Part shown: in pieces, positions 1-7,796 of the stretch
How the letters are laid out: the number at the start of each line of letters is the position of its first letter
Numbering within the stretch: position 1 is the stretch's first letter
Assembly: GCA_031423635.1 (NCBI GenBank)
Contig: JANPFX010000218.1
Span: 1 to 23,899 of the forward strand
Source: JANLQX01 sp031423635
GTDB lineage: Bacteria > Actinomycetota > Acidimicrobiia > Acidimicrobiales > JANYDT01
Length of the DNA stretch: 23,899 bases
Direction: 5' to 3'
Made by a program: the position numbers and the translations under genes
Notes under the pieces: model-generated
What the model saw: the letters and a program-made list of their open reading frames with translations, nothing else
Database searches by the model: none
Told to the model about the DNA's origin: nothing

Positions 1-1
1 G

Positions 2-568
2 GAGTTCCTCGGCGACGCGGTGCTCGGGTTGGCGGTGACCAACCACATCTACCGGAAGTACCCCGGGCTTCCTGAAGGCGACCTGGCCAAGCTGCGGGCC
101 GCCGTAGTCAACGCGCAGAGCCTCGCTGAGGTCGCCGATGACCTCGGGCTCGGCGACCGGTTGCTGCTCGGTAAGGGCGAGGACGCCACGGGTGGCCGGA
201 CGAAACCGTCGATCCTGTCCGACGCACTTGAAGCGGTGATGGGCGCGGTCTACCTCGACGGCGGCTGGGAACCGGCGGAGCAATTAGTGCTTCGTCTCCT
301 CGGCGATCGTATTCACGATGATTCCTCGGGACCGGGTGGAGGCGACTACAAGACCCGGCTCCAGGAACTCGTCGCCCGACGCTTCGAGCAGTTGCCGAGC
401 TATCGCGTCCGGGGTGATGGGCCGGATCACGCCAAGTCGTTCGTCGCTGAAGTGTTTGTCGCCAGCGTTCTCCGGGGCACCGGGGAGGGGCGCTCGAAGA
501 AGCAGGCGGAGCAGGCCGCGGCGCGCGTCGCCTGGAATGCCTTCGAGTCCGGCGAGGCCACGGTCTGA
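2..568 (+). CDS. rnc: ribonuclease III (3' part, N-terminus outside window)
   Basis: RNase III cleaves double-stranded RNA during rRNA processing and mRNA turnover. The frame is already open at base 2 and begins inside the family signature EFLGDAVLGL, so roughly the first 35-45 residues lie outside the window. The second acidic active-site segment is present (SDALEAVMGAVYLDGG, near residues 70-85 of the visible part). It is followed by a C-terminal double-stranded RNA-binding domain, from about DYKTRLQEL to the AEQAAARVAW helix with the typical KKQAEQAAA pattern. The gene ends 36 bp before mutM, consistent with co-transcription; an rnc-mutM-smc order is familiar from actinobacteria. No frameshift or missing catalytic residue is seen in the visible part. 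The only uncertainty is the missing 5' end. Confidence 0.96.
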   Translation, partial: EFLGDAVLGLAVTNHIYRKYPGLPEGDLAKLRAAVVNAQSLAEVADDLGLGDRLLLGKGEDATGGRTKPSILSDALEAVMGAVYLDGGWEPAEQLVLRLLGDRIHDDSSGPGGGDYKTRLQELVARRFEQLPSYRVRGDGPDHAKSFVAEVFVASVLRGTGEGRSKKQAEQAAARVAWNAFESGEATV

Positions 569-604
569 GGCTCCGGCGCTCGCCGCCGTCGATCCCCGCG
601 TGTG

Positions 605-1429
605 ATGCCTGAGCTTCCCGAAGTCGAAACGCTTCGACGTGATCTCGAACGGTCGGTTCGTGGCGCCACCATCGTGACGACCACGCTCGGGCGCTTGCGG
701 TCGGTCCGTCGATACGACGACCCGCAACGGTTCGTCGCACAGACCGAAGGTGTTGCGTTCGCCGCGTTCGGCCGGCACGGGAAGTATCTGTATGCGCACC
801 TATCGTCTGGTGAGACCCTCGTCGTGCACCTACGGATGAGCGGACAGATGCGCCTTGTCGAATTCGTTGACGCTCCTCTCGTTGCGCACACGCATATCCG
901 CTTCTCCCTGGGCGACGGACGCGAGCTCCGCTTCATCGACCCGCGGACGTTCGGCGAGATGTGGGTGACCTCCGACGATGTCCCGGAGCTCGGTCACCTC
1001 GGTCCCGACGCCCTTGTCGCCCTCGAGGACTCACGAGGCTTCCGCGACTCTCTGCGTCACCGACGGTCCGCCGTGAAGGGTGTGCTCCTCGACCAGGCAA
1101 CGCTCGCCGGGGTCGGGAGCATCTATGCCGATGAGGCCTGCTTCGTCGCCGGTGTTCGGCCGACCAGGTCGTCGGCGACGCTCACCCGTCCCGCCGTCGA
1201 ACGTCTTCGCGTGGCACTGCTCACGGTGCTCCACGAGGGCATCGAAGCCCGGGGATCGACGCTCGGCGACGGGCAGTATGTCGATCTGTGGGGAGAGCCG
1301 GGCGCGTACGGGGCCGGCCACCGGGTCCACGCTCGAGCCGGCCAGGGTTGTCCCCGGTGCGGCGCCGTTTTGCGACGGGTGATCGTCGCCGGTCGCTCGG
1401 CGGTGTTCTGCCCGAAGTGCCAGCGCTGA
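605..1429 (+). CDS. mutM: formamidopyrimidine-DNA glycosylase (Fpg/MutM)
   Basis: This bifunctional base-excision repair enzyme removes 8-oxoguanine and formamidopyrimidines and nicks the abasic site. It has 274 residues, the usual length. A GTG at 602 directly precedes ATG 605. ATG 605 is chosen because the enzyme needs Pro immediately after the initiator Met as its catalytic nucleophile, and this start gives MPELPEVE. Visible features are catalytic Pro2 and Glu3, the beta-hairpin lysine in FGRHGKY (Lys60), the helix-two-turn-helix core with GVGSIYADEACF, and a C-terminal zinc finger with Cys249, Cys252, Cys269 and Cys272. It lies between rnc and smc on the same strand. A GGGG-TTAT-CCCC stem-loop (1433-1444) just after the stop could be a weak transcript end. 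Confidence 0.97.
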   Translation: MPELPEVETLRRDLERSVRGATIVTTTLGRLRSVRRYDDPQRFVAQTEGVAFAAFGRHGKYLYAHLSSGETLVVHLRMSGQMRLVEFVDAPLVAHTHIRFSLGDGRELRFIDPRTFGEMWVTSDDVPELGHLGPDALVALEDSRGFRDSLRHRRSAVKGVLLDQATLAGVGSIYADEACFVAGVRPTRSSATLTRPAVERLRVALLTVLHEGIEARGSTLGDGQYVDLWGEPGAYGAGHRVHARAGQGCPRCGAVLRRVIVAGRSAVFCPKCQR

Positions 1430-1436
1430 GCTGGGG

Positions 1437-1514
1437 TTATCCCCGTTCGCAACAGGGTTTTCCACAGGTCCGTCCTCGTCATCCCCAGGATGGTCAACAT
1501 GTTGGGTTGTGGAA
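1437..1514. promoter_or_regulatory. DnaA-box-like motifs and a palindrome upstream of smc
   Basis: The 99-bp gap between mutM and smc holds several motifs resembling the DnaA box TTATCCACA. TTTTCCACA (1458-1466) has one mismatch and TTATCCCCG (1437-1445) has two; TTGTGGAA (1507-1514) is a weak reverse-strand match. A perfect 10-bp palindrome, CAACATGTTG, lies at 1495-1504. The smc promoter is expected in this gap if smc is not read through from mutM. Binding by DnaA is inference from motif similarity only. Confidence 0.3.
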
Positions 1515-1528
1515 GGCTCTCCCGCTGA

Positions 1529-4500
1529 ATGTTCCTCAAATCCCTGACTCTGAAGGGCTTCAAGTCCTTCGCGGAAACGACGCAGATCGAGCTCGAACCC
1601 GGGCTCACGGTCGTCGTCGGCCCGAACGGGTCCGGGAAGTCGAACATCGTCGACGCCGTCGCCTGGGTGCTCGGTGCCCAGGGCGCCCGCACGATCCGGT
1701 CGAACAAGATGGAAGACGTCATCTTCGCCGGCACCTCGAAGAAGGCGGCGCTCGGCCGCGCCGAAGTCACCCTGACCATCGACAATCACTCCGGTCGGAT
1801 CCCGGTCGATCTCCCTGAAGTCACGATCACCCGCACGCTGTTCCGGACCGGTGAGAGCGACTACGCGCTCAACAACGTTCCGTGTCGCCTGCTCGACATC
1901 CAAGAGCTGCTCTCCGATTCCGGAGTCGGTCGTCAACAACACGTCATCGTCAGCCAGGGCCAGCTCGCGGCCATCCTCGATTCGCGGCCGGAAGACCGCC
2001 GATCCGTCGTCGAGGAGGCGGCCGGCATCCTCAAATACCGGAAGCGCCGTGAACGCGCGCAGCGGCGTCTCGAGGCGACCGAGGCCAACGTCGTGCGCCT
2101 CAACGACGTCCTACGGGAGATTCGGCGAACGCTTCGACCACTTGAACGGCAGGCTGAGTCGGCGCGTCGTCACGAGCAGATGAGCCTCGAGCTGTCGGCG
2201 ATCCGTCTGCATGTCGTCGGACGCGAGTTTGCCGGGCTCCGCGTCCGCGCCGAGACCGGGGCCCGGGAGAAGTCCGAGTTCGCGACGCGGGAGGCGGCAT
2301 TGCGAGCGGCGCTTTCGCGGCTCGACGCCGACGTTGCCTTGGCAGAGGCCGATCTGTCGGTGTTCGGCCAGGGCGGGGCAGCCAGGGCCGAGGGCGTCGA
2401 CGACCCGTTCGCGGGCGAGGACATCAACGACGCGCTCACCCGCGCGGAATCGCTGTACCAGAAGGCCCGGGGCCAACTGGCGTTCCTCGGGGAGCGCCGC
2501 CGTTCGATCGAGCGCGACCGGAACGCCTTCCTCGACCAGGGTGTGGTGGAGACGCTGTCGTCGGAGGCGGCGCGACTCACCGTTGAACTCGACGAGGTCG
2601 AGCGCATCGCCTCCGACCTGCCGCCTCGATTCGACGAGCTTGACGATCAGGAGGTTGCGCTCTCGACTGCGCGTAGCGACTTCCTGGAGCAGTGGGGCGC
2701 CGACACCGACGACGGAGATCGGGAAGGACCAACCGCGGCGCAGGTCCGCGGCGAGCTGAACGGCGCCCGGTCCGCGGCGGATCGTACGCGCGCTGAGCGT
2801 TCTCGTATCGACGGGCGCCACGTCGTGCTGAGCGACCGCGTCGGCCGACTCGACGAACAGACCGCCAAGCTCGAGGCCGACCTACGGGAGTTGTCGGCCA
2901 TGGTCGGCGAGGCCGGGGGAGATTCCCCGAGGGAGGCTCCCGCTGTAGCCGAGGCCACGGCGTCTCGCGTCGAGGCCGAAGCAGCGCTGGCAGACATCGA
3001 AGCATCGGTCACAGAGGCGGAGGCGTCACTCCGTCAGGCCGAGGGTGAACGGCGGGCCTGGCAGGCCCGACTCGACGCTCTCACCGCCGCGCTGGACGAG
3101 GCGCGTGCCCGAGCCGGCGCCAAACGACTCGCCGGTCTCGACGGGATCGTCGGCACGCTGCTCGATCTCGTGGACATCGATGCCGGCTGGGAGTCGGCGT
3201 TCGAGGCGGCGATCGGCGAGGCCGTGTCGTCGGTGGTCGTCGCCGACGCCGAGGCAGCGCGTGCGGCGCTTGCCCGACTGCACGATGGCAGGACGACCGG
3301 GGCCGTGCTCGCCCTTGGTGCGGTCCTCGGCACCACCGATGGCGGCCCGGTCTCGGTCGTCGGTGGCTCTTCCGTCCGCTCCCACGTCCGCTCGTCGCAC
3401 CCGGCGGTGGGCCCGCTCCTCGACGCGTTGCTGCGGTCCGCGGTGGTCGTCGACGGTGCGTGGACCGAAGCACTCGACGTGGCGCTGGCCAACCCGGCTG
3501 CCGTTGTCGTCACCCGCACTGGCGACCGATTCAGCGTGGCCGGGTGGCGTGCGGGAACCGGCTCGTCCGGCGCGACCGGAGCCGCCCGCGAAGAGGCGTC
3601 GGCAAACGCGTCTTCGGCCGCTCGCGATGCGGCAGCGGCGACAGCCGCCCTCGAAAAAGCCCGTGCCTCGCTGGCGGCGGCGCGTCAAGGGGCCGCCGAT
3701 GCCCGCGTCATCGAGCAGGAGCGCCTCGGCGAGCATCAGCGGCTCGTATCCACGCTCGCGTCGTTGCGCGCGGCCCAGCCCCGCCTGATCACCGATCGGG
3801 CTGAGGCCGCCGCAGAGCTGGAGAGCTTGCACGCTCAGCGCCTCGAACTCACCGAGCGCCTGGCCGCTGACGAAGATCGGACGGAACGCCTTGAAGCGTC
3901 GCTACCGGCCCTGGTCGCCGCCGAGGCCGAGATCTCGGCCCGCCAGGCCGCCCGGCGCGAGGCGGCGCAGCGCCTCGACGCCCGGACGGCTGCCGTCGCC
4001 GCGCTCCGTCGCGAGCTGGAGGTGCAGGCCGCCGGGATCGAGGAGCGGCGCCGGATGCTCGGCTCACGGCTCGACGAGATCGAGACCCGTCTCGCGCACC
4101 TTGTCGAAGAGCGCGAGCAGGCCGAAGCCCGTCGTCGCGAGCTCGATCATCTGGCGGAGCACACCGAGTCGTTGCACGCCATCGTGATGGAGCGAGCCGA
4201 GCAACTCGAGGTCGGGATCGTGGCGCTGCGGGAATCACGTCGCCGTCAGAACGAAGCCGCTCGCGCCGCATCCGGCAAGCTCGACATCCTCCGCAAGGAA
4301 CGACATGCCGCCGAGCAGGAGCTGGGGCAGCTGCGCGAGCGCATCCAGCGGGCCGAGATCGACCACGCGGAGACCCGTCTTCGCCTCGAAACGCTGCTCG
4401 CCTCCATCCGGCGCGAGTTCGACGTGGAGCCCGACGTCGCCGTTGCGGCTCCGTGCCCGCCCATGCCCGACGCCGCCACCTCACCAACGACTCGTGCCCG

Positions 4501-5128
4501 CGACCTCGAACGCGACCTTCGCCTCCTCGGCCCGATCAACCCGCTCGCTCTCGAGGAATTCACCGCGTTGCAGGAGCGGCATTCGCTGATCGAGAGCCAG
4601 CTCGATGACGTGAAGGCCACCCGTCGAGATCTTGTCAAGGTGATCAAGGCGATCGACGACGAGATCGTCACGGTGTTCACCGCCGCCTATGCCGACGTCG
4701 AATCGAACTTCGAGCAGCTCTTCGCGACCTTGTTCCCCGGTGGGCACGGTCGCCTTCGTCTCACCGATCCCGACAATCGTCTGGAAACGGGCATCGAGGT
4801 GGAAGCCCGCCCGAGCGGCAAGAACGTCCGCAAGCTCTCGCTGCTCTCGGGCGGGGAACGCTCGCTCACGGCGATGGCATTCCTGTTTGCTGTGTTCCGG
4901 TCACGTCCGTCGCCGTTCTACCTGCTCGACGAGGTCGAGGCGGCCCTCGACGACGTGAACCTCCACCGCTTCATTGCGCTCCTCGATGAGTTCCGCGGCG
5001 AAGCGCAACTCCTCGTGGTGTCGCACCAGAAGCGCACCATGGAGGCCGCCGACTGCCTTTACGGCGTCACGATGCAGCCGGGTGGCTCGTCCAAGGTGGT
5101 CAGCGAGAAGATCGGCGCCCGCGCCTGA
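1529..5128 (+). CDS. smc: chromosome segregation/condensation ATPase SMC
   Basis: SMC organises and condenses the chromosome with ScpA and ScpB. The protein has 1199 residues, typical of bacterial SMC. The N-terminal head begins MFLKSLTLKGFKSF, with Walker A GPNGSGKS at residues 31-38 and the Q-loop in VSQGQLAAIL near 138-148. A long first coiled coil rich in Ala, Glu and Arg follows. The globular hinge spans about residues 530-680 (starting KRLAGLDGIVGTLLDLV). A second coiled coil leads to the C-terminal head, with signature LSGGERSLTAMAF near 1105 and Walker B FYLLDEVEAALDD near 1128. The ATG at 1529 gives the canonical N-terminus; the upstream GGAAGG is a poorly spaced ribosome binding site. 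It converges on deoD with only 19 bp between the stop codons. Confidence 0.98.
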   Translation: MFLKSLTLKGFKSFAETTQIELEPGLTVVVGPNGSGKSNIVDAVAWVLGAQGARTIRSNKMEDVIFAGTSKKAALGRAEVTLTIDNHSGRIPVDLPEVTITRTLFRTGESDYALNNVPCRLLDIQELLSDSGVGRQQHVIVSQGQLAAILDSRPEDRRSVVEEAAGILKYRKRRERAQRRLEATEANVVRLNDVLREIRRTLRPLERQAESARRHEQMSLELSAIRLHVVGREFAGLRVRAETGAREKSEFATREAALRAALSRLDADVALAEADLSVFGQGGAARAEGVDDPFAGEDINDALTRAESLYQKARGQLAFLGERRRSIERDRNAFLDQGVVETLSSEAARLTVELDEVERIASDLPPRFDELDDQEVALSTARSDFLEQWGADTDDGDREGPTAAQVRGELNGARSAADRTRAERSRIDGRHVVLSDRVGRLDEQTAKLEADLRELSAMVGEAGGDSPREAPAVAEATASRVEAEAALADIEASVTEAEASLRQAEGERRAWQARLDALTAALDEARARAGAKRLAGLDGIVGTLLDLVDIDAGWESAFEAAIGEAVSSVVVADAEAARAALARLHDGRTTGAVLALGAVLGTTDGGPVSVVGGSSVRSHVRSSHPAVGPLLDALLRSAVVVDGAWTEALDVALANPAAVVVTRTGDRFSVAGWRAGTGSSGATGAAREEASANASSAARDAAAATAALEKARASLAAARQGAADARVIEQERLGEHQRLVSTLASLRAAQPRLITDRAEAAAELESLHAQRLELTERLAADEDRTERLEASLPALVAAEAEISARQAARREAAQRLDARTAAVAALRRELEVQAAGIEERRRMLGSRLDEIETRLAHLVEEREQAEARRRELDHLAEHTESLHAIVMERAEQLEVGIVALRESRRRQNEAARAASGKLDILRKERHAAEQELGQLRERIQRAEIDHAETRLRLETLLASIRREFDVEPDVAVAAPCPPMPDAATSPTTRARDLERDLRLLGPINPLALEEFTALQERHSLIESQLDDVKATRRDLVKVIKAIDDEIVTVFTAAYADVESNFEQLFATLFPGGHGRLRLTDPDNRLETGIEVEARPSGKNVRKLSLLSGGERSLTAMAFLFAVFRSRPSPFYLLDEVEAALDDVNLHRFIALLDEFRGEAQLLVVSHQKRTMEAADCLYGVTMQPGGSSKVVSEKIGARA

Positions 5129-5147
5129 TCTTGCGGCGGTTGCGCGT

Positions 5148-5870
5148 TCAGTGAGAAGAAGCGGTCGCCGTGTCGAGCGCGAGTCGGACCATCGACACGA
5201 GTCCGGTCTGACGTTCCTCGCTCGACATGACCTCGTGGTTGAGCAGGTGATCGCTGACCGTCGCCATGCCGAGGGCACGCGCCCCTTCGCGTGCGGCGAT
5301 CGTATAGAGCGCCGCACACTCCATCTCCACGGCGAGCGTGCCGTGCTTGCCGAGGAGCTCGAACGTGCTGATGTCGTCGTCGTAGAAAGCGTCGCCGGTG
5401 AGGATCGGCCCGACGTGGTGGGCAATCCCAGCGGCAGCGGCAGTGTCGGCCGCAGCTCGTACGAGGTCATAGGACGCGGTCGCGGCGTAGTCGATGTCGT
5501 GGAAATACCGCCGGTTCATGTTCGATGTCGTATGTGCACTTAAGGCAATGATCACGTCCCCCAGCTTGACCGACGGAAGGATGGCGCCGCACGACCCGAT
5601 GCGGATCGCCGTCTTCACGCCGTAGAACCTCATGAGTTCGGTCGTGTAGATGGAGATCGAAGGCATGCCCATGCCAGTTCCCTGGACGCTGACCCGGACC
5701 CCTTTGAAGGTGCCGGTGAAGCCGAGCATGTTGCGGACCCGGTTGTAGCAGGTGGCGCCGTCGAGGAAGTTCTCGGCGATGAACTGGGCGCGCAGCGGAT
5801 CGCCCGGCAGCAGGACGATCTCGGCGATCTCGCCAGCGGCAGCTTCGAGGTGGGGAGTGGGAATGCTCAC
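5148..5870 (-). CDS. deoD: purine-nucleoside phosphorylase, DeoD type
   Basis: The enzyme reversibly phosphorolyses purine (deoxy)nucleosides to free base and (deoxy)ribose-1-phosphate in purine salvage. It has 240 residues, like the hexameric E. coli enzyme (about 239). Recognisable segments are the N-terminal PTPH with the conserved His7, the phosphate-binding VLLPGDPLRA, MLGFTGTFKG, IRIGSCGAI, the nucleoside-binding VEMECAALY, and VSDHLL carrying the catalytic Asp. The GTG at 5870 is chosen because it aligns with the E. coli start (M-ATPHI); a GTG three codons upstream (5879) is possible. It is the only minus-strand gene in the smc-ftsY block, convergent with smc and divergent from ftsY. 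The frame stays open far upstream, antisense to ftsY, but that extension has no homology to the family. Confidence 0.95.
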   Translation of the reverse strand: MSIPTPHLEAAAGEIAEIVLLPGDPLRAQFIAENFLDGATCYNRVRNMLGFTGTFKGVRVSVQGTGMGMPSISIYTTELMRFYGVKTAIRIGSCGAILPSVKLGDVIIALSAHTTSNMNRRYFHDIDYAATASYDLVRAAADTAAAAGIAHHVGPILTGDAFYDDDISTFELLGKHGTLAVEMECAALYTIAAREGARALGMATVSDHLLNHEVMSSEERQTGLVSMVRLALDTATASSH

Positions 5871-5981
5871 GTCGGCCACGCTATCGGCGCGGGCCGCGGA
5901 TAGGCGTGAACCCGTCGCCCGACTGTTCGCCGCGTGAGCGGCGGCGGGGGAGCACTCGGAGGGCCCGTAGGCTCGTCGGCC

Positions 5982-7121
5982 GTGGAAGTGCTTCTGATCG
6001 GTCTGGTTGTTGCGGTGCTGGTGGTAGCGGTCGCCGGTGTGGCTGTCGTGCGGGCGCGCCGCCCTCGTGAGCTCCGGGCGGAGCCGCCCCGTCGGGTCGA
6101 ACCAACCCGCCCGGTTCCCGTGCCGTCCGAGGCGGGAATCGATGCGGCCGAGGACCTGCTCCCTGTCGACGTCATCGACACGCCGGAGGAGCGGGCCTCT
6201 GCCACCCCGGAACCTACGGAGAAGCCGAGCTTCCGAGACCGGCTCAGCCGGGCCCGGTCGGCCCTCGGGGAAGCGGTCGGCTCGGTTCTCGGACGATCCA
6301 AGATCGACGCCGCGTCGTTCGACGACCTCGAGGAGGCGCTCTTGCTTGCCGATGTCGGTGTCGGCACCACGACCGCCCTGCTCGACGATCTTCGCAAGCG
6401 GGTGAAGTCCGAGTCGATCTCGACGTCGGAGCAGCTGATCGAGGCGCTCAAGTCGGATCTGAAGAAGCAACTCGTTTCGGCCGATCGCGGCCTGCGATTC
6501 GAGCCGGGTCGGCCCAACGTGTGGCTCTTCGTCGGGGTGAACGGCGTCGGCAAGACCACCACCATCGGCAAGGTCGCCAAGCAGCAGATCGAAGCGGGCC
6601 GGTCCGTCGTCGTCGCCGCCGGTGACACCTTCCGCGCCGCGGCCGCCGAACAGCTCGGTATGTGGGCCGAGCGCACCGGCGCCACGCTGGTCCGCGGAGC
6701 CGAAGGCGGCGACCCCGGCTCGGTGATCTTCGACGCCGTCGAGAAGGCCGCGTCCCGCAACATCGACCTTGTCCTCGGCGACACCGCAGGACGTCTGCAG
6801 ACGAAGACGAACCTGATGGAGGAGCTCCGCAAGATCCGACGTGTGGCCGATCGCGAACCGGGGAAGGTCACCGAAGTCCTTCTCGTCCTCGACGCCACAA
6901 CTGGGCAGAACGGCCTCGTGCAGGCCAAGCAGTTCGCTGATGTGGCCGACATCACCGGGGTGGTCCTGACCAAGCTCGATGGCACCGCAAAGGGCGGCAT
7001 CGCCTTCGCCATTCAGACCGAGCTCGGCATTCCCATCAAGCTCGTCGGTCTCGGTGAAGGCGTCAACGACCTCGTGCCGTTCGACCCGGACGACTACGTT
7101 GATGCACTCTTCACGCCCTGA
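5982..7121 (+). CDS. ftsY: signal recognition particle receptor FtsY
   Basis: FtsY is the membrane-associated SRP receptor GTPase that docks ribosome-SRP complexes at the translocon. The GTG at 5982 is chosen because it puts a hydrophobic N-terminal segment (MEVLLIGLVVAVLVVAVAGV) at the start, as in other actinobacterial FtsY; an in-frame GTG at 5934 would add 16 Gly-rich residues and has no ribosome binding site. With this start the protein has 379 residues. After the membrane helix and a charged linker, the NG domain shows G1 GVNGVGKTTT (185-194), the DTAGRLQTKTNLMEEL segment (from 267), TKLDGTAKGG (330-339) and the closing GLGEGVNDLVPFDPDDYVDALF. It is followed after 18 bp by a small membrane protein gene, probably in one operon. 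Confidence 0.95.
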   Translation: MEVLLIGLVVAVLVVAVAGVAVVRARRPRELRAEPPRRVEPTRPVPVPSEAGIDAAEDLLPVDVIDTPEERASATPEPTEKPSFRDRLSRARSALGEAVGSVLGRSKIDAASFDDLEEALLLADVGVGTTTALLDDLRKRVKSESISTSEQLIEALKSDLKKQLVSADRGLRFEPGRPNVWLFVGVNGVGKTTTIGKVAKQQIEAGRSVVVAAGDTFRAAAAEQLGMWAERTGATLVRGAEGGDPGSVIFDAVEKAASRNIDLVLGDTAGRLQTKTNLMEELRKIRRVADREPGKVTEVLLVLDATTGQNGLVQAKQFADVADITGVVLTKLDGTAKGGIAFAIQTELGIPIKLVGLGEGVNDLVPFDPDDYVDALFTP

Positions 7122-7139
7122 TCGGTCTGCACGACCGAG

Positions 7140-7565
7140 ATGATTCCCTACGCCGTTCTCGCTGCCATCCTCGTCTTCATCACCGCCGCGGTGATGATCG
7201 GACGCGAAACCCGTCGGCTCGACAACCTCACCCCCGAGCCGGTCTTCGACCTGACCGAGGCCGTTGTGTGGATCGAGGCACGCCTTCCCGATGAAGTACG
7301 CGCGCAGATCACCTATGGAGATGTTCGAGACATCGTCGACTGGCACCTGACCGATCTCGGCGCGCGGGGCGTCGCCACCTCGCTCGGACCCGACGGACAA
7401 CCTGTCGTCGTCGGGAACGAGGACTCCGTCGATGCATTGGTGATGCGGATGCTGGCCCTCGGTCGTGACATCGAACCTGCTCACGTGAAGGCGGTGCTCG
7501 ACGGAGAACTGAACTATCTCGTCGCCATCGGGGCGATCGGGCCGTCCGCAGACTCAACGACGTAA
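7140..7565 (+). CDS. small membrane-anchored protein of unknown function
   Basis: I do not recognise this family. It has 141 residues. An N-terminal hydrophobic helix (about residues 2-20, IPYAVLAAILVFITAAVMI) is followed by a basic GRETRR, which suggests a single-pass protein with a soluble cytoplasmic C-terminal domain. The soluble part is acidic and looks helical, with a central segment RAQITYGDVRDIVDWHL. ATG 7140 lies 18 bp after the ftsY stop with no clear Shine-Dalgarno, so translation may be coupled to ftsY. Third codon positions are GC-rich like the neighbours, supporting real coding. Its position suggests co-expression with SRP-receptor functions, but no role can be assigned from sequence. 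The stop is followed within 20 bp by the hairpin at 7584. Confidence 0.85.
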   Translation: MIPYAVLAAILVFITAAVMIGRETRRLDNLTPEPVFDLTEAVVWIEARLPDEVRAQITYGDVRDIVDWHLTDLGARGVATSLGPDGQPVVVGNEDSVDALVMRMLALGRDIEPAHVKAVLDGELNYLVAIGAIGPSADSTT

Positions 7566-7583
7566 ATTCCTGGCATCCACCCA

Positions 7584-7613
7584 TCTCTGGTGGCAGTATG
7601 GCGACACCAGAGA
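7584..7613 (+). promoter_or_regulatory. 9-bp perfect hairpin overlapping an extended Shine-Dalgarno
   Basis: TCTCTGGTG (7584-7592) is exactly complementary to CACCAGAGA (7605-7613) across a 12-nt loop. The last three bases of the 3' arm (AGA) are also the first three of the long anti-16S element that follows. The hairpin could end the ftsY-7140 transcript, although there is no T run, or it could modulate access to the adjacent ribosome-binding sequence. It is seen directly; its function is inferred. Confidence 0.6.
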
Positions 7614-7626
7614 AAGGAGGTGGTCC
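7611..7626 (+). promoter_or_regulatory. 16-nt extended Shine-Dalgarno (near-full complement of 16S rRNA 3' end)
   Basis: AGAAAGGAGGTGGTCC matches the reverse complement of the common bacterial 16S 3' terminus (GGATCACCTCCTTTCT) at 15 of 16 positions, and the remaining position is a G-U wobble. This is far longer than needed for initiation. The core GGAGG (7616-7620) lies 8 nt before an ATT at 7629. The sequence GGAGGTGG recurs at 7658-7665. Confidence 0.7.
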
Positions 7627-7628
7627 AA

Positions 7629-7676
7629 ATTTCCGCTAGTCAACTGTTTGGGACCCTGGAGGTGGCTGGCCGCTAG
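7629..7676 (+). CDS. candidate 15-residue peptide with ATT start
   Basis: With initiation at ATT 7629 the frame reads MSASQLFGTLEVAGR and stops at TAG 7674. ATT is a rare start codon, known in bacteria for infC. Here it is the only start-like codon at correct distance (8 nt) from an exceptionally strong Shine-Dalgarno. The stop codon falls in the loop of a 7-bp stem with one bulge (7666-7685). The same frame is open back to the stop of the upstream gene, with a GTG at 7590. A different 13-codon frame starting ATG 7598 (MATPEKGGGPNFR) overlaps it but has only a weak ribosome binding site. It could be a leader peptide or a free small protein. I do not recognise it, and translation is inferred. 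Confidence 0.4.
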   Translation: MSASQLFGTLEVAGR

Positions 7677-7694
7677 TCGGCACAGCTGGACCCG

Positions 7695-7774
7695 CTGGCG
7701 AATCCAACGCCAGTCACCCTCACGCTCGCTGTTCGGATGCTGGTCCCCTCCGATGCCGTTGGCTCACGCGTGAG
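7695..7774 (+). other. structured intergenic segment with two inverted repeats
   Basis: CTGGCG (7695-7700) pairs with CGCCAG (7708-7713) across a 7-nt loop, and CTCACGCGTGAG (7763-7774) is a perfect 12-bp palindrome. No convincing coding frame crosses this part. With the hairpins on either side this suggests a folded leader RNA. The palindrome could equally be a dimeric repressor site for the gene at 7887. Confidence 0.4.
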
Positions 7775-7796
7775 TCGTACCAGTGCAGTACTTGGG

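Noticed and set aside
5871..7484. Long minus-strand open frame continuing upstream of deoD, antisense to ftsY
   Set aside because: It is a high-GC shadow of ftsY; the DeoD family similarity begins only at about 5870.
7611..7626. Fragment of a 16S rRNA gene
   Set aside because: The sequence is the complement of the 16S 3' end on the coding strand and similarity stops outside these 16 bases, so it is a ribosome-binding element and not an rRNA remnant.
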